The notes under the pieces were generated by a model, which was not told the origin of the DNA, did no database searches, and worked only from the letters and a program-made list of their open reading frames with translations. This document shows, piece by piece, positions 34,228 through 42,690 of a DNA stretch of 64,000 bases. How positions within the stretch are numbered: position 1 is the stretch's first letter; each line of letters starts with the position of its first letter. This DNA is from Glaesserella sp041814905 (GTDB lineage: Bacteria; Pseudomonadota; Gammaproteobacteria; Enterobacterales; Pasteurellaceae): positions 26,456 to 90,455 of the forward strand of contig NZ_JBGXYA010000002.1 in the NCBI RefSeq assembly GCF_041814905.1, written 5' to 3'. The translations under genes were made by a program, and so were the position numbers.

Positions 34228-34440
34228 TTAAGACTTTTTCTTTAAGATAGCGTATAGTTCATCTTTGATGTGTAATTTCTCTTTTTTCAGTATTTCAATA
34301 TCAGTACTCGTGGCGAGCTCAATACCGGCTTCCATATTTTTGATCTTATGATCCAACTCATTATGTTTATCAAAAAGACGTGCAAAATGAGCATCTTCGG
34401 TTTTTAGTTTTGTGATTAAATCGCGAAATTCAGGAAACAT
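34228..34440 (-). CDS. YdcH/DUF465 family small coiled protein
   Basis: A 70-residue charged helical protein matching DUF465 (YdcH). Two helices are separated near residue 37, with heptad-like LxxKHNELDHKIKNME and LKKEKLHIKDELYAILKKK. E. coli YdcH is 74 residues. Members are cytoplasmic and their role is not established. It shares a terminator with artM and has its own upstream gap of 191 bp before the next plus-strand gene. Confidence 0.82.
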   Translation of the reverse strand: MFPEFRDLITKLKTEDAHFARLFDKHNELDHKIKNMEAGIELATSTDIEILKKEKLHIKDELYAILKKKS

Positions 34441-34631
34441 ATAAGACTCCGTTGGGTAAGTGAAATGTCAGTAGGCTTACCGAGATAGTAGCATTTTTAG
34501 ACCTTTAATTCGGAAATTAATGTAAAAAATTTGAACTTGATCACAAAATTTTCAGTCAAATTTCCTATGCGAAATCCGTTTAATTAACGGTATAATAAAC
34601 CAGCCTATCGACTATTTAAAATTGGAAAATA

Positions 34632-35573
34632 ATGCGTTATCTCAAGTTTCTTTTTATTTTGTTGTTCTCATATCCGGCATCTGCAACATGGCAGAAAATA
34701 AATAGTGTCGATTATATTTGGGGACCTTTTAAAATTTATAATCTTTCATTGTTTTCTGAAAACGGTCAATATACGCCTGAAATGCGTCCGTTAATGTTAA
34801 CTTTAAAATACCACAAGCCGGTCGACGGTAGAGATTTTGCGATTTCTCTTGCCCGTTCTTGGTCAAGTTTGGGGATTACATTACCGGAGCAAGAGGCTGT
34901 AGTCGATCGTTTGCGTAAAATATTGCCGGATATTAAAAAAGACGATTCATTAAGCTATATCGCATTGTATGACAAAGGCTATTTCGTCTTGAACGATATT
35001 GTCATTCCGGAAGAGTTTAATAAAGATTTTAACGATGCGGTATTGGCTGTTTGGCTTGACCCGCGTGTGGATATTGCGCGTAAATTGTTAGACCCTGTTC
35101 ATCAACAAAATGCAGAAGCGGCGAAAGAAAACAGTAAAGCATTGGTAGCAGAAGAGATTATGATTCCAAACGAAGGCGATATTTCCCAAACCCCTATTAT
35201 TGAAGGCATTCTTGAACAGCATCAAGTGAAAGTGGATAACTCCGAGCATACACAAGCGACTCAACAAGCGGTCGAAAACCAGCAAAATTTTGCAAAAGAG
35301 AGTGAAGATAAGGTTAAACCCGCGCCACAACAAACGCAACCTGAGCAACAACCGCAAGAACAACCGCCGACTCAAATCCAGCCGGAGGAGAAAGTAAAGG
35401 AAAATGCGGATAATACTCCGACGCCTGTTGTGACAGAGGAAAAAGAAGAGCCAAAAAACACAGAGCCACAAAAACCTGCAACAAAACCTCAAGAAACAGA
35501 ACAAAAAGAATTAGAAATTGAGATTAGTCCGCCTGCCGATCCGGTTCCGGACGTTAAACGCCCGGTATCATAA
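34632..35573 (+). CDS. Secreted chalcone-isomerase-like protein with Pro/Gln/Glu-rich tail
   Basis: A 313-residue exported protein. Residues 1-18 form a signal peptide (MRYLKFLFILLFSYPASA). Residues about 20-155 look like the bacterial chalcone isomerase-like domain (NSVDYIWGPFKIYNLSLF, LMLTLKYHKPVDGRDFAISLARSWSSLG, ALYDKGYFVLNDIVIP), whose bacterial members have no known reaction. From about residue 175 the sequence is low complexity, rich in Gln, Pro, Glu and Lys, and likely disordered; an uptake signal (35264) encodes part of it. treR begins 4 bp after the stop, so the two genes look co-transcribed. A TATAAT lies about 36 bp upstream of the start. Function unknown. Confidence 0.72.
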   Translation: MRYLKFLFILLFSYPASATWQKINSVDYIWGPFKIYNLSLFSENGQYTPEMRPLMLTLKYHKPVDGRDFAISLARSWSSLGITLPEQEAVVDRLRKILPDIKKDDSLSYIALYDKGYFVLNDIVIPEEFNKDFNDAVLAVWLDPRVDIARKLLDPVHQQNAEAAKENSKALVAEEIMIPNEGDISQTPIIEGILEQHQVKVDNSEHTQATQQAVENQQNFAKESEDKVKPAPQQTQPEQQPQEQPPTQIQPEEKVKENADNTPTPVVTEEKEEPKNTEPQKPATKPQETEQKELEIEISPPADPVPDVKRPVS

Positions 35574-35577
35574 TCAG

Positions 35578-36519
35578 ATGAAATATACAATTAAAGACAT
35601 TGCCCACTTATGTAAAGTGGGCAAATCTACTGTTTCGCGGGTGCTGAATGATGATCCGAATGTCAGTGAAAAAACACGTGAAAAAGTCAAGGCTGTGATG
35701 GAATCCCTTGGATTTGAACCCAATCGTAGTGCTCGCGCAATGCGGGGCGCTGCTGAGCCGGTTGTCGGGATTATTGTTACCCGTCTGAATTCACCGGCAG
35801 AATCGCAAACGCTCAGTGCAATTTTGTATGAGCTTCACCAACAACACATCACACCGATTATCGTTGAAAGTCAATTCCAACCCGAGCAGGTGAACCACCA
35901 TTTAGAGCTGTTTCGTCAACGCCAAGTTGATGGTGTGATTTTATTTGCATTCTCCCAACTTCCTCTCGCCATGATTGAACAGTGGAAGGGGAGTATCGTT
36001 GTAGTTGCGCGCCAATATCCGACAATTTCTTCAGTATTTTATGACGATGAAAATGCAGTGAAAATGCTCATGGAACGATTCTATGAGCAAGGCCATCGTC
36101 AAATTGCTTATTTAGGTGTAAATGATCGGGATGAAACTACCGGTCAATTACGCAATCGGAGTTATTTAAATTATTGCCATACCCACCAACTGCCGGTAAA
36201 TTTGGTTCAAACCGAATTAGGTGCTGAAAACGGTTATCGCAATGCAGCAAAGTTATTTGAACAGCCGGTGTCTGCTATTTTGTGTGCCAGTAGCAGTTTA
36301 GCCATCGGGGTGCTGAAATATTTGCAAGAAAACGGTCAAAACCGACCGCTTGCATGTATTGGTCAGAATGATTTATTGCAGTATGTTGTACCGGAGCTAC
36401 TGAGTTTGGATTTCGGTTATCCCCAAGCAGGGAAATGGGCGGTGGAATTATTGCTAAAACAGCTGAATGGCAGTCGTTCAGTGGAACAGCGTAAAGTGCC
36501 GTGTAAGTTAATCGAATAA
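35578..36519 (+). CDS. treR: Trehalose operon repressor TreR
   Basis: A 313-residue LacI-family regulator. The helix-turn-helix and hinge (TIKDIAHLCKVGKSTVSRVLN, then SRSARAMRG-like SARAMRGAAE) occupy residues 3-60. The effector domain follows the E. coli TreR pattern: GIIVTRLNSPAES near 65, VESQFQPEQ near 100, YDDENAVKMLMERFYEQGHRQIAYLGV near 160, and TTGQLRNRSYL. In E. coli TreR binds trehalose-6-phosphate and represses treBC; treB and treC are not in this window. I start at MKYTIKD; the frame is open further up only inside the preceding gene. It ends at a hairpin. Confidence 0.88.
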   Translation: MKYTIKDIAHLCKVGKSTVSRVLNDDPNVSEKTREKVKAVMESLGFEPNRSARAMRGAAEPVVGIIVTRLNSPAESQTLSAILYELHQQHITPIIVESQFQPEQVNHHLELFRQRQVDGVILFAFSQLPLAMIEQWKGSIVVVARQYPTISSVFYDDENAVKMLMERFYEQGHRQIAYLGVNDRDETTGQLRNRSYLNYCHTHQLPVNLVQTELGAENGYRNAAKLFEQPVSAILCASSSLAIGVLKYLQENGQNRPLACIGQNDLLQYVVPELLSLDFGYPQAGKWAVELLLKQLNGSRSVEQRKVPCKLIE

Positions 36520-36538
36520 ATTGAGAGAACAATTTCTT

Positions 36539-36574
36539 TTTAAGTCAAAGGCAGTAAAGTGCCTTCGACTTAAA
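36539..36574. terminator. Terminator between treR and LysE-type exporter
   Basis: TTTAAGTCxAAGGCA and TGCCTTxGACTTAAA pair over 14 bp with one mismatch and a 6-base loop; usable both ways. Confidence 0.8.
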
Positions 36575-36582
36575 ATTGAAAA

Positions 36583-37203
36583 TCACATTAATGTTGTTAT
36601 ACCTTCATAAATTAAAGTCGCACCGAAGAAAATAAATACCGCACCGGCAAAATTATCCAAATAACGGTTATGTTTGGCATAAAAAGCACGTATATGTCGG
36701 TGAGAAAACAGTAAAGAAACCAAACTAAAATAGATCAGCGTACTTTCCGTCACAATCAGTAACACTAACAGACTATCTTTGATATTGGATAAGTTAGAAA
36801 CATAGCCTGACAGTACGCTACCAAAGAATATCACGACTTTCGGATTGGAAAGATTAATCATCAATCCTTTTAAAATTTCTTTATGCGCTGGCGTTTTGGT
36901 CTGTGATACATTACGTTCATCTAATGCGGTGCTCTGCCTAATTTGCACCATTTTTATGCCGTTGTAAGCAAGATAACTGCCTCCGAACAGCATTAAAATA
37001 TATTGAAACGATGGAATAGTTCTATTCAAAAATGCCAAACCGAACAACACGATTAACGCCCAAAATCCGACACCAATGGTAATACCGATTGTGCCGAGAA
37101 TGGCATTACGACGGGTATCGCCCATAGCTTTTCGGGTCACATAGAAAAAATCGGGACCGGGACTAACCAAACCGACTAATTGCACGAAAAAAATGGTCCA
37201 CAT
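36583..37203 (-). CDS. LysE/RhtC family amino-acid exporter
   Basis: A 206-residue inner-membrane protein with six hydrophobic segments. Start MWTIFFVQLVGLVSPGPDFFYVTRKAM has the LysE/RhtB signature (SPGPDFF). KGLMINLSNPKVVIFFGSV near residue 113 is the conserved second half. Length equals E. coli RhtC, a threonine exporter, and the SPGPDFF and YFGS-like region resemble it; substrate is inferred only. It starts 1 bp after the pgpA stop, so it is the last gene of nusB-thiL-pgpA. Confidence 0.85.
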   Translation of the reverse strand: MWTIFFVQLVGLVSPGPDFFYVTRKAMGDTRRNAILGTIGITIGVGFWALIVLFGLAFLNRTIPSFQYILMLFGGSYLAYNGIKMVQIRQSTALDERNVSQTKTPAHKEILKGLMINLSNPKVVIFFGSVLSGYVSNLSNIKDSLLVLLIVTESTLIYFSLVSLLFSHRHIRAFYAKHNRYLDNFAGAVFIFFGATLIYEGITTLM

Positions 37204-37204
37204 T

Positions 37205-37675
37205 TTAGAAACACCAATAAATTAGATGAAGAGTAATAATCGAATAGATTGCGGCGAGTATATCGTCAAACATAATTCCTAAGCCACCGTGTAAATGTTG
37301 ATCAAAATAGTGAATCGGGTAGGGTTTTAGTACGTCAAAAAGACGAAATACAATAAATGTCAAACCGTAATAGAGCCAACTGTGTTGTGGCAAAAATACA
37401 AAAATCAGGAAAATGGCGACAATTTCATCCCATACTATTCTACCGTCATCGTGTACGCCGAGATCACGGCTGGCTTGCTCGCAAATATAACAACCGGCGA
37501 CAAAGGATATTAACGTTAGCAGGAAGAAAAACAGTACGGAATGAGTCGCCGCCCACAACAGAACGGAAAGTAGTAATCCGGCTAAGGAACCCCAAGTACC
37601 GGGGGCCGGTTTAATTAAACCGGAACCAAAACCAAAGGCAAAAAAATGAATGGGATTTTTTAAGTTGATCTGCAT
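37205..37675 (-). CDS. pgpA: Phosphatidylglycerophosphatase A
   Basis: A 156-residue membrane phosphatase that makes phosphatidylglycerol from its phosphate. Conserved GFGSGLIKPAPGTWGSLAGL near residue 15, DDGRIVWDEIVAI near 76 and FRLFDVLKPYPIHYFDQHLHGGLGIMFDDILAAIY near 110 carry the acidic metal-binding residues. Length near E. coli PgpA (172). 3 bp behind thiL, as in E. coli. Confidence 0.95.
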   Translation of the reverse strand: MQINLKNPIHFFAFGFGSGLIKPAPGTWGSLAGLLLSVLLWAATHSVLFFFLLTLISFVAGCYICEQASRDLGVHDDGRIVWDEIVAIFLIFVFLPQHSWLYYGLTFIVFRLFDVLKPYPIHYFDQHLHGGLGIMFDDILAAIYSIITLHLIYWCF

Positions 37676-37678
37676 AAA

Positions 37679-38650
37679 TTATCCAAAATGATCAAAACCG
37701 ATACGAGCGGGTAATGGCATGGTTTTCCCTTGCTTTAACAGGCGCAAGGGTTGCGATATATCGGTAATCTGCCCGATAGCGTAAAACGGAATCGCCAGTT
37801 TGCTCAGGGTTTGTTCCAGTTTTGCGCAATGTTGCTCTGCTACCGTAAAACAGAGCTCGTAATCTTCACCGCCGCTTAATGCGAATTGTTGTGCTTGTTT
37901 GACGGAATAGCAACTTAATAATGCTTGTGAGAGAGGGAGTTTATCCAAGTCAATTTCTGCAGAACATTGACTACGATTTAGAATATGCCCTAAATCCGCC
38001 AATAAACCGTCGGAAATATCAATAGCGCAACGACTATAATCCAATAATATTTGCCCGAGTTCCACTCGAGGAGTGGGGCGCAAATGCCGTTCAATCAAGG
38101 TGTTTTGTGCAGAATTACGGTTTTGCTTAGTTGGGTTAAGCAGAATATCCAAGCCTGCCGCACTATCGCCCAAATTGCCGGAAACGTAAATTCGATCACC
38201 GACTTTCGCATTATGGCGGAACAATCCGCGTGATTTGGGTAGTACACCTTGTGCGGTAAGAGTGAGTGATAAATTTCCTTTGGTCGTATCACCGCCAATC
38301 AATGCGATATCATATCGGTCTAAAACTTCAAACAGACTTTGACTGAATTGTGATAACCAGCAATGGTCGATTTCCTGCAATGTTAATGCCAATGACACCC
38401 AGCTTGGTTTTGCCCCCATTGCGGCTAAATCGCTTAAATTGACTGCAATCGCTTTATGAGCCAAATCAGCGGGGGAAATTGTCGGCAGGAAGTGAGTACC
38501 GACCACTAAAGTATCAGTCGTAATGGCAAGTTGTTGATTTGATTCAATCGAAGTTACCGCACAGTCGTCACCGATATTTTGCAAAATATCGCGTCGTTCC
38601 GACCGCTTGTCGCGGGTAAAATATTGTCGGATTAAATCAAACTCACCCAT
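37679..38650 (-). CDS. thiL: Thiamine-monophosphate kinase
   Basis: A 323-residue kinase making thiamine diphosphate from the monophosphate, the last step of vitamin B1 cofactor synthesis. N-terminal IGDDCAV near residue 26, TDTLVVGTHF near 44, NLSDLAAMGAKPSWVSLAL near 70, GGDTTKG near 118 and the C-terminal ALSGGEDYELCFTV near 257 are diagnostic. Between nusB and pgpA with 9-bp and 3-bp gaps. An uptake signal is in its N-terminal part (38602). Confidence 0.96.
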   Translation of the reverse strand: MGEFDLIRQYFTRDKRSERRDILQNIGDDCAVTSIESNQQLAITTDTLVVGTHFLPTISPADLAHKAIAVNLSDLAAMGAKPSWVSLALTLQEIDHCWLSQFSQSLFEVLDRYDIALIGGDTTKGNLSLTLTAQGVLPKSRGLFRHNAKVGDRIYVSGNLGDSAAGLDILLNPTKQNRNSAQNTLIERHLRPTPRVELGQILLDYSRCAIDISDGLLADLGHILNRSQCSAEIDLDKLPLSQALLSCYSVKQAQQFALSGGEDYELCFTVAEQHCAKLEQTLSKLAIPFYAIGQITDISQPLRLLKQGKTMPLPARIGFDHFG

Positions 38651-38659
38651 AACGATGCC

Positions 38660-39073
38660 TTATTTACGACCTAATGCCGGAGCAAGTTTATCTAATACAC
38701 CGTTAATGTATTTATGGCTATCCTCCGAGCCGAAAACTTTCGCTACTTCAATACCCTCATTAATGGCAACTTTATACGGTACGTCCTGTTCATACTGTAA
38801 TTCATACGCAGATAAACGTAGAATTGTGCGCTCAATCGGATCTAATTCGGAGTCGGCTCGATCTAAATAAGGACGAAGTGAGGCATCGATCGCTTCAACT
38901 TGTTCAACGGTGCCACGCAATAATTTACGGAAATACGGCATATCAACGCCACTCATATCCTGATCGGTCACAAAGGCTAACTCAACTTCTTCAACACTGT
39001 TTTGCGAAATATACCAAGAATATAGGGCTTGTACCGCACATTCTCTAGCGCGGCGACGTGGGGAAACTTTCAT
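38660..39073 (-). CDS. nusB: Transcription antitermination factor NusB
   Basis: A 137-residue all-helical protein that, with S10 (NusE), binds boxA RNA for antitermination on rRNA operons. RRRARECAVQALYSWYISQN at residues 6-25 is the RNA-binding start; LRLSAYELQYEQDVPYKVAINEGIEVAKVFGSEDSHKYINGVLDKLA near 87-133 is the conserved end. In relatives ribH precedes it; here the com operon lies 53 bp upstream instead. Confidence 0.96.
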   Translation of the reverse strand: MKVSPRRRARECAVQALYSWYISQNSVEEVELAFVTDQDMSGVDMPYFRKLLRGTVEQVEAIDASLRPYLDRADSELDPIERTILRLSAYELQYEQDVPYKVAINEGIEVAKVFGSEDSHKYINGVLDKLAPALGRK

Positions 39074-39126
39074 AAGACCTCAGATTTTTTATCTCAAAAA
39101 TAGGCACGAATTCTATCATAGTCCCC

Positions 39127-40416
39127 TTATTTTTGCTTGGCTTTCTTGCTGTTTGAGGCGGAAATTGGAGCGGATTGCACAATATATGGCGTTACAAAAA
39201 TCACTAATTCCCGCTTAGAAATTTTGTCTCTGTTCTGACTAAACAGATATTTGATAACCGGGATACTGCCTAAAATCGGCACTTTATCTTCTCCTTTGGA
39301 AATCAGGTGTTGGAAAATCCCTCCTAATACGATAGTTTCCCCGTGTTTAGCAAACACCTGTGTATTGATTTCCTGTTTATCAATGGTAATCAACATATTA
39401 TTACCTGTCTGATTATTCGGCGAATTTTGGCTGATGACTAAATCTAATAAAATTTGATTATCCTTTGAAATATGAGGGGTAACTTCAAGCCCTAATACGG
39501 CTTCACGGAATTCAATGTCAGTGATTTCATCTTTTTTGCTATAAACCGCATAGGGAATTTCCGTCCCTTGTTTGATGCTAGCACTTTTCTTATTCGTGGT
39601 GAGCAGGCGGGGGCTGGCAATGATTTCTACACTATTTTCCCGTTCTAAGGCGCTCAGTTCTAAATCCAACACTCTGCTGTTGATTGACGCTACCTGCAAT
39701 ACCATTGAAGCGGCATTATTTACCGGAAAATTAACATTAAGATTATTGGCGTTTAATCCGTTACCTTCTAAATTGCCGGCAAATTTACGATGACCTTCAC
39801 CCTGTGAAAAAACGCCCCAACGTACACCCAGTTCTTGCAAATGCTCACTACTAATGGTGACAATTCGTGCTTCAATGGCGATCTGTTCCGTCGGCTTATC
39901 CATCTCTTTCAGTAACGAGGAAAAGTGCTTCAGTGACTCTGCGCTATCTTTAATAATCAGACTATTACTACGCTCATCAAAGTGGAGATAACCGTTCTCG
40001 GATAAAATATTACCGTGTCCTTTAGTGAGCGAATCGATGAGCTCCGAAGCTTTTGCATAATAAAGTTTAAACGTTTGAGTCCGTAATTTAGGTGCGGAAG
40101 ATGGATGAGATTCGTTTAACGGTGATGGATTGGATTGCTGCGTTTGTTCGGGTAAAAACGAATAAAAGTTCTTCTCTTTTTGAAGTGTGAGACGATTGAT
40201 TTTTGCAATGCTGTTCATAATTTCTTCAAAATGACTGTTTTCCATACGTAATGCTTTGATCTCGTTTAATTCGTCGTGCAATACGATATTTTTGCCGTCT
40301 TCTTCTGCTAAAAAAGAGATAATTTCTGCCGCAGGGGCATTTTTTAATGCAATTGACATTGTGTTGGCGGAAGCAGGCAATATAAACAGCCAAATAACAT
40401 AGAAAAAATAGTGCAT
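39127..40416 (-). CDS. comE: Competence secretin ComE (PilQ-like)
   Basis: A 429-residue outer-membrane secretin that forms the pore for the type IV pseudopilus used in DNA uptake. Signal peptide at residues 1-17. The N-terminal half has the small N-domain (AAEIISFLAEEDGKNIVLHDE, near 30) and a NSLIIKDSAESLKHFSSLLKEMDKPTEQI N1 domain near 158. The secretin core includes VEIIASPRLLTTNKKSASI near 270, GLEVTPHIS near 312 and GETIVLGGIF near 370. H. influenzae ComE is similar. Last gene of comABCDE; nusB follows after 53 bp. Confidence 0.92.
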   Translation of the reverse strand: MHYFFYVIWLFILPASANTMSIALKNAPAAEIISFLAEEDGKNIVLHDELNEIKALRMENSHFEEIMNSIAKINRLTLQKEKNFYSFLPEQTQQSNPSPLNESHPSSAPKLRTQTFKLYYAKASELIDSLTKGHGNILSENGYLHFDERSNSLIIKDSAESLKHFSSLLKEMDKPTEQIAIEARIVTISSEHLQELGVRWGVFSQGEGHRKFAGNLEGNGLNANNLNVNFPVNNAASMVLQVASINSRVLDLELSALERENSVEIIASPRLLTTNKKSASIKQGTEIPYAVYSKKDEITDIEFREAVLGLEVTPHISKDNQILLDLVISQNSPNNQTGNNMLITIDKQEINTQVFAKHGETIVLGGIFQHLISKGEDKVPILGSIPVIKYLFSQNRDKISKRELVIFVTPYIVQSAPISASNSKKAKQK

Positions 40417-40425
40417 AGCAAGCTC

Positions 40426-40815
40426 CTAAAGTTTGAGTGTAACCACATAAGGGGTTTGGCAATCTTTACTTTTCTGCCAATCGATATAGCGCACGCTTTT
40501 TAAATCGATGTGTTCAAACTGAATATATGAATGGTGAAGAAAATCGTTTGGCTTAAAACTATGTAACTGTCGGTTCTCATCCAAAAACAGCGCTTTATAT
40601 TGTTGGTGAATATGGCTTAAACCTACTAATTTCAGTTTGCTGAAATCAATCGGACTATAAAGCTGATTTAGCCTTTCATCGATCATACAAGCGGTCGGTT
40701 TTGGGCTGTTTTTTGCAAATTCGGTAAGTGGCTCATTGCTTTTTTCATCCGCATAAAACGGATTGGCATAGCTATGGACGGTACAACAAAGCAGAATAAA
40801 GTAACTGTTTTTCAT
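40426..40815 (-). CDS. comD: Competence protein ComD (PilP-like)
   Basis: A 129-residue protein with an N-terminal hydrophobic stretch (YFILLCCTVHSYANP) that looks like a signal peptide. The rest (CMIDERLNQLYSPIDFSKLKLVGL near residue 43) has the pattern of PilP-like periplasmic pilotins that link the inner-membrane ComA-C complex to the ComE secretin. The second Cys near 43 and one near 117 may pair. Assignment rests largely on position, length and order. An uptake signal lies in it (40687). 9-bp and 11-bp gaps to its neighbours. Confidence 0.82.
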   Translation of the reverse strand: MKNSYFILLCCTVHSYANPFYADEKSNEPLTEFAKNSPKPTACMIDERLNQLYSPIDFSKLKLVGLSHIHQQYKALFLDENRQLHSFKPNDFLHHSYIQFEHIDLKSVRYIDWQKSKDCQTPYVVTLKL

Positions 40816-40826
40816 AAATTCTCCTT

Positions 40827-41345
40827 TTACGGAATAACTGAAAGTGTGGTGTTGAGCTGAATCAATCGTTGATAACCGAGTTTGAATAGGTGGATTTCCT
40901 TGAAGCGCACGGTTTCTAATTGATTTAATTGTTCAATAATTTGAAAAATGGATTCAGTCTGTTGATTGATATTTAAATAGACGGTCTTTTCACGCTCAAA
41001 TCCCCATTGAATATTTTCAATATTTGCGTGATTTTGATCCAAAACGTCTTTAATTTGCTGATTAATCGAAGCGAATTTACTGTCTTTTTTATTTAATTCC
41101 GTTTGATAGTTTTGCACGCTGGTTAATAAGTGTGCTTGTTGCGTCAGTTCTTGAGTAAGTTGCTGGGATTGTTGCTGATAGAGGCTGTGTTGTTGATGGT
41201 TATAACCGTATTTGAAAACCGGATATACTAAAATTCCGCCAATCAACACAATAATGATTGACCAAAAATGGTGGTTTAAGTGCGTTAACAGCTTATAAGG
41301 TTGATTAAACGGCTCAGTATAGAAGTGTGTGATACGATTTTTCAT
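40827..41345 (-). CDS. comC: Competence protein ComC (PilO-like)
   Basis: A 172-residue bitopic membrane protein. One membrane segment (about residues 29-46, WSIIIVLIGGILVYPVF) is followed by a long helical stretch rich in Gln (about 50-105) and an alpha/beta end. This is the PilO/HofO build: a periplasmic partner of ComB that holds the pseudopilus machine. Position between comB and comD agrees with H. influenzae. One base separates it from comB. Confidence 0.82.
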   Translation of the reverse strand: MKNRITHFYTEPFNQPYKLLTHLNHHFWSIIIVLIGGILVYPVFKYGYNHQQHSLYQQQSQQLTQELTQQAHLLTSVQNYQTELNKKDSKFASINQQIKDVLDQNHANIENIQWGFEREKTVYLNINQQTESIFQIIEQLNQLETVRFKEIHLFKLGYQRLIQLNTTLSVIP

Positions 41346-41346
41346 A

Positions 41347-41865
41347 TTATTGATCCATTTGAATAATTAAACTGAAATCAATTTGGTGTTTATCGTTGGT
41401 TTGCAGGTTTTCGATGCTGTATCGATATCGGTTTTTTGTAAGGCTTTTTTCCAACTGTTCCAGCTCTTTTGGGCTGGTTAATTTGCCGATTAATTTGATT
41501 TTTGTACCGTTATGTAAATAAAGCTGGCTGATTTCGAGGCTGCCTTGTAGCGGAAAGTGTTGCAAAAAAGCAGTAAACAGAGTGATTTTTTCCGCAGTAA
41601 TATATTCGCTTGGAGAAACAATGCTTTGATGATTTTTTAATTGTTCGATCGCTTCAGTCGTATTTTTGATTTGTTGTTTTAGTTGATTTATTTGTGTCAG
41701 ATAATGTTTATTCTTTTTTTCGAGATGCACGGCTTCCCAATAAATAAACACAGCGAATAATGTTGCGATCAACAGGCAAATACAGAGTTTGCCGAGATTT
41801 AAAATAGTCGTTTTTACCCATTTTTGTGTCGGTCCGCCGCTAAGATCTATGCCGTACCATTCCAT
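41347..41865 (-). CDS. comB: Competence protein ComB (PilN-like)
   Basis: A 172-residue bitopic membrane protein. The short cytoplasmic N-terminus MEWYGIDLSGG is the PilN-type tail that binds ComA. One membrane segment (about 25-46) and a coiled helix (about 47-85) follow, then a small ferredoxin-like domain. Its start overlaps the comA stop by 19 bp, so the pair is coupled. It would pair with ComC in the inner membrane. Confidence 0.82.
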   Translation of the reverse strand: MEWYGIDLSGGPTQKWVKTTILNLGKLCICLLIATLFAVFIYWEAVHLEKKNKHYLTQINQLKQQIKNTTEAIEQLKNHQSIVSPSEYITAEKITLFTAFLQHFPLQGSLEISQLYLHNGTKIKLIGKLTSPKELEQLEKSLTKNRYRYSIENLQTNDKHQIDFSLIIQMDQ

Positions 41866-42545
41866 AAACAGGCTCCGAGGGCAACAATAAAAAGCAAAGG
41901 ATCGTTAATGTCTTCACCCCATGTCAGTTGTGAGAGTTGTTTTAGCTTATCGCTGTCGTTTACGTTTAAACTGGATTCTGTCGTCTCTAGCCCGTCTAAT
42001 TTAAACTGTACTAAGCGATTATTAATTTGATAGACGTTTTGACGGATATTTTCTAACGGTTGTGCTGTCCAATAGTGAAAACCGCGTAAGAAGCAGTAAA
42101 GCTCGCAATCTAAAATGGTGGGAGAATAAGCCAATAGCGAATCAACGTGGCATTGACGAACGGCGTGTATTACCACTCGGATTATTTCACTGTCGACAAG
42201 CCGTTCGGTCACGTAGTCGAAATAAATTTCTTCTATTGATACCGGTAATTCTTGGGCTAAACACTGAATAATTTGCTGATAAAGCGTTTGCGCAGAATAA
42301 TTAATCGGGAAAAACAAGGTTTTACGCCAAATATAAGTGTGTGGAATCGGGCGTATAACTGTAAATTTAGGCAAAAATCTAACCGCTTGTTGGAGTAATA
42401 AATTATAGTCACACGGTTTTTGTTGCCAAAATGAGTGAACTTTATCCTCAGTAATATAAACTAAGCAGAATTGATGAGCATTTTCGCTGATTCCGATTTG
42501 GGCTTTCATTCGATTTTTTGCAGTATTTAGGTGAAAAAACGACAT
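41847..42545 (-). CDS. comA: Competence protein ComA (PilM-like)
   Basis: A 232-residue cytoplasmic protein with features of the PilM/HofM actin-like fold (QIGISENAHQFCLVYITEDKVHSFWQQKP at residues 15-43; ITERL-type DSEIIRVVIHAVRQCHVDSL near 116). It is divergent from mrcA across 145 bp and leads comABCDE, the H. influenzae and E. coli (hofMNOPQ) arrangement. ComA anchors the inner-membrane platform of the DNA-uptake pseudopilus. H. influenzae comA is switched on by CRP and Sxy through a CRP-S site; I did not find a convincing site here. An uptake signal lies inside (42382). Confidence 0.85.
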   Translation of the reverse strand: MSFFHLNTAKNRMKAQIGISENAHQFCLVYITEDKVHSFWQQKPCDYNLLLQQAVRFLPKFTVIRPIPHTYIWRKTLFFPINYSAQTLYQQIIQCLAQELPVSIEEIYFDYVTERLVDSEIIRVVIHAVRQCHVDSLLAYSPTILDCELYCFLRGFHYWTAQPLENIRQNVYQINNRLVQFKLDGLETTESSLNVNDSDKLKQLSQLTWGEDINDPLLFIVALGACLWNGTA

Positions 42546-42631
42546 AGTCTGATTCTCTGAATTGATGTTTTAAACATTAAAACGTGAGTTTGTTCATTTT
42601 TAGCTTATAATTAATAAAATAATCATTTCGT

Positions 42632-42655
42632 GTTTGGACCATTTTGGTACCAAAC
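42632..42655. promoter_or_regulatory. Inverted repeat in the comA-mrcA divergent gap
   Basis: GTTTGG and CCAAAC are exact inverted copies separated by 12 bp that contain GGTACC-like sequence. A separate 13-bp palindrome ATGTTTTAAACAT is at 42565-42577, just before comA. No binding protein is assigned. Confidence 0.4.
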
Positions 42656-42690
42656 GTTAATTTCGTCATTCAGCAAAAGAGAATTTTTCG

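Noticed and set aside
35088..35504. 138-codon open frame on the minus strand inside the chalcone-like gene
   Set aside because: It is the antisense of the low-complexity Gln/Pro/Glu tail and encodes a Leu/Phe/Arg-rich string with no family features or ribosome site.
42655..42680. CRP-S site for comA (TTTTGC...CGAAA on the minus strand)
   Set aside because: Only scattered matches to the CRP-S pattern; not enough to call.
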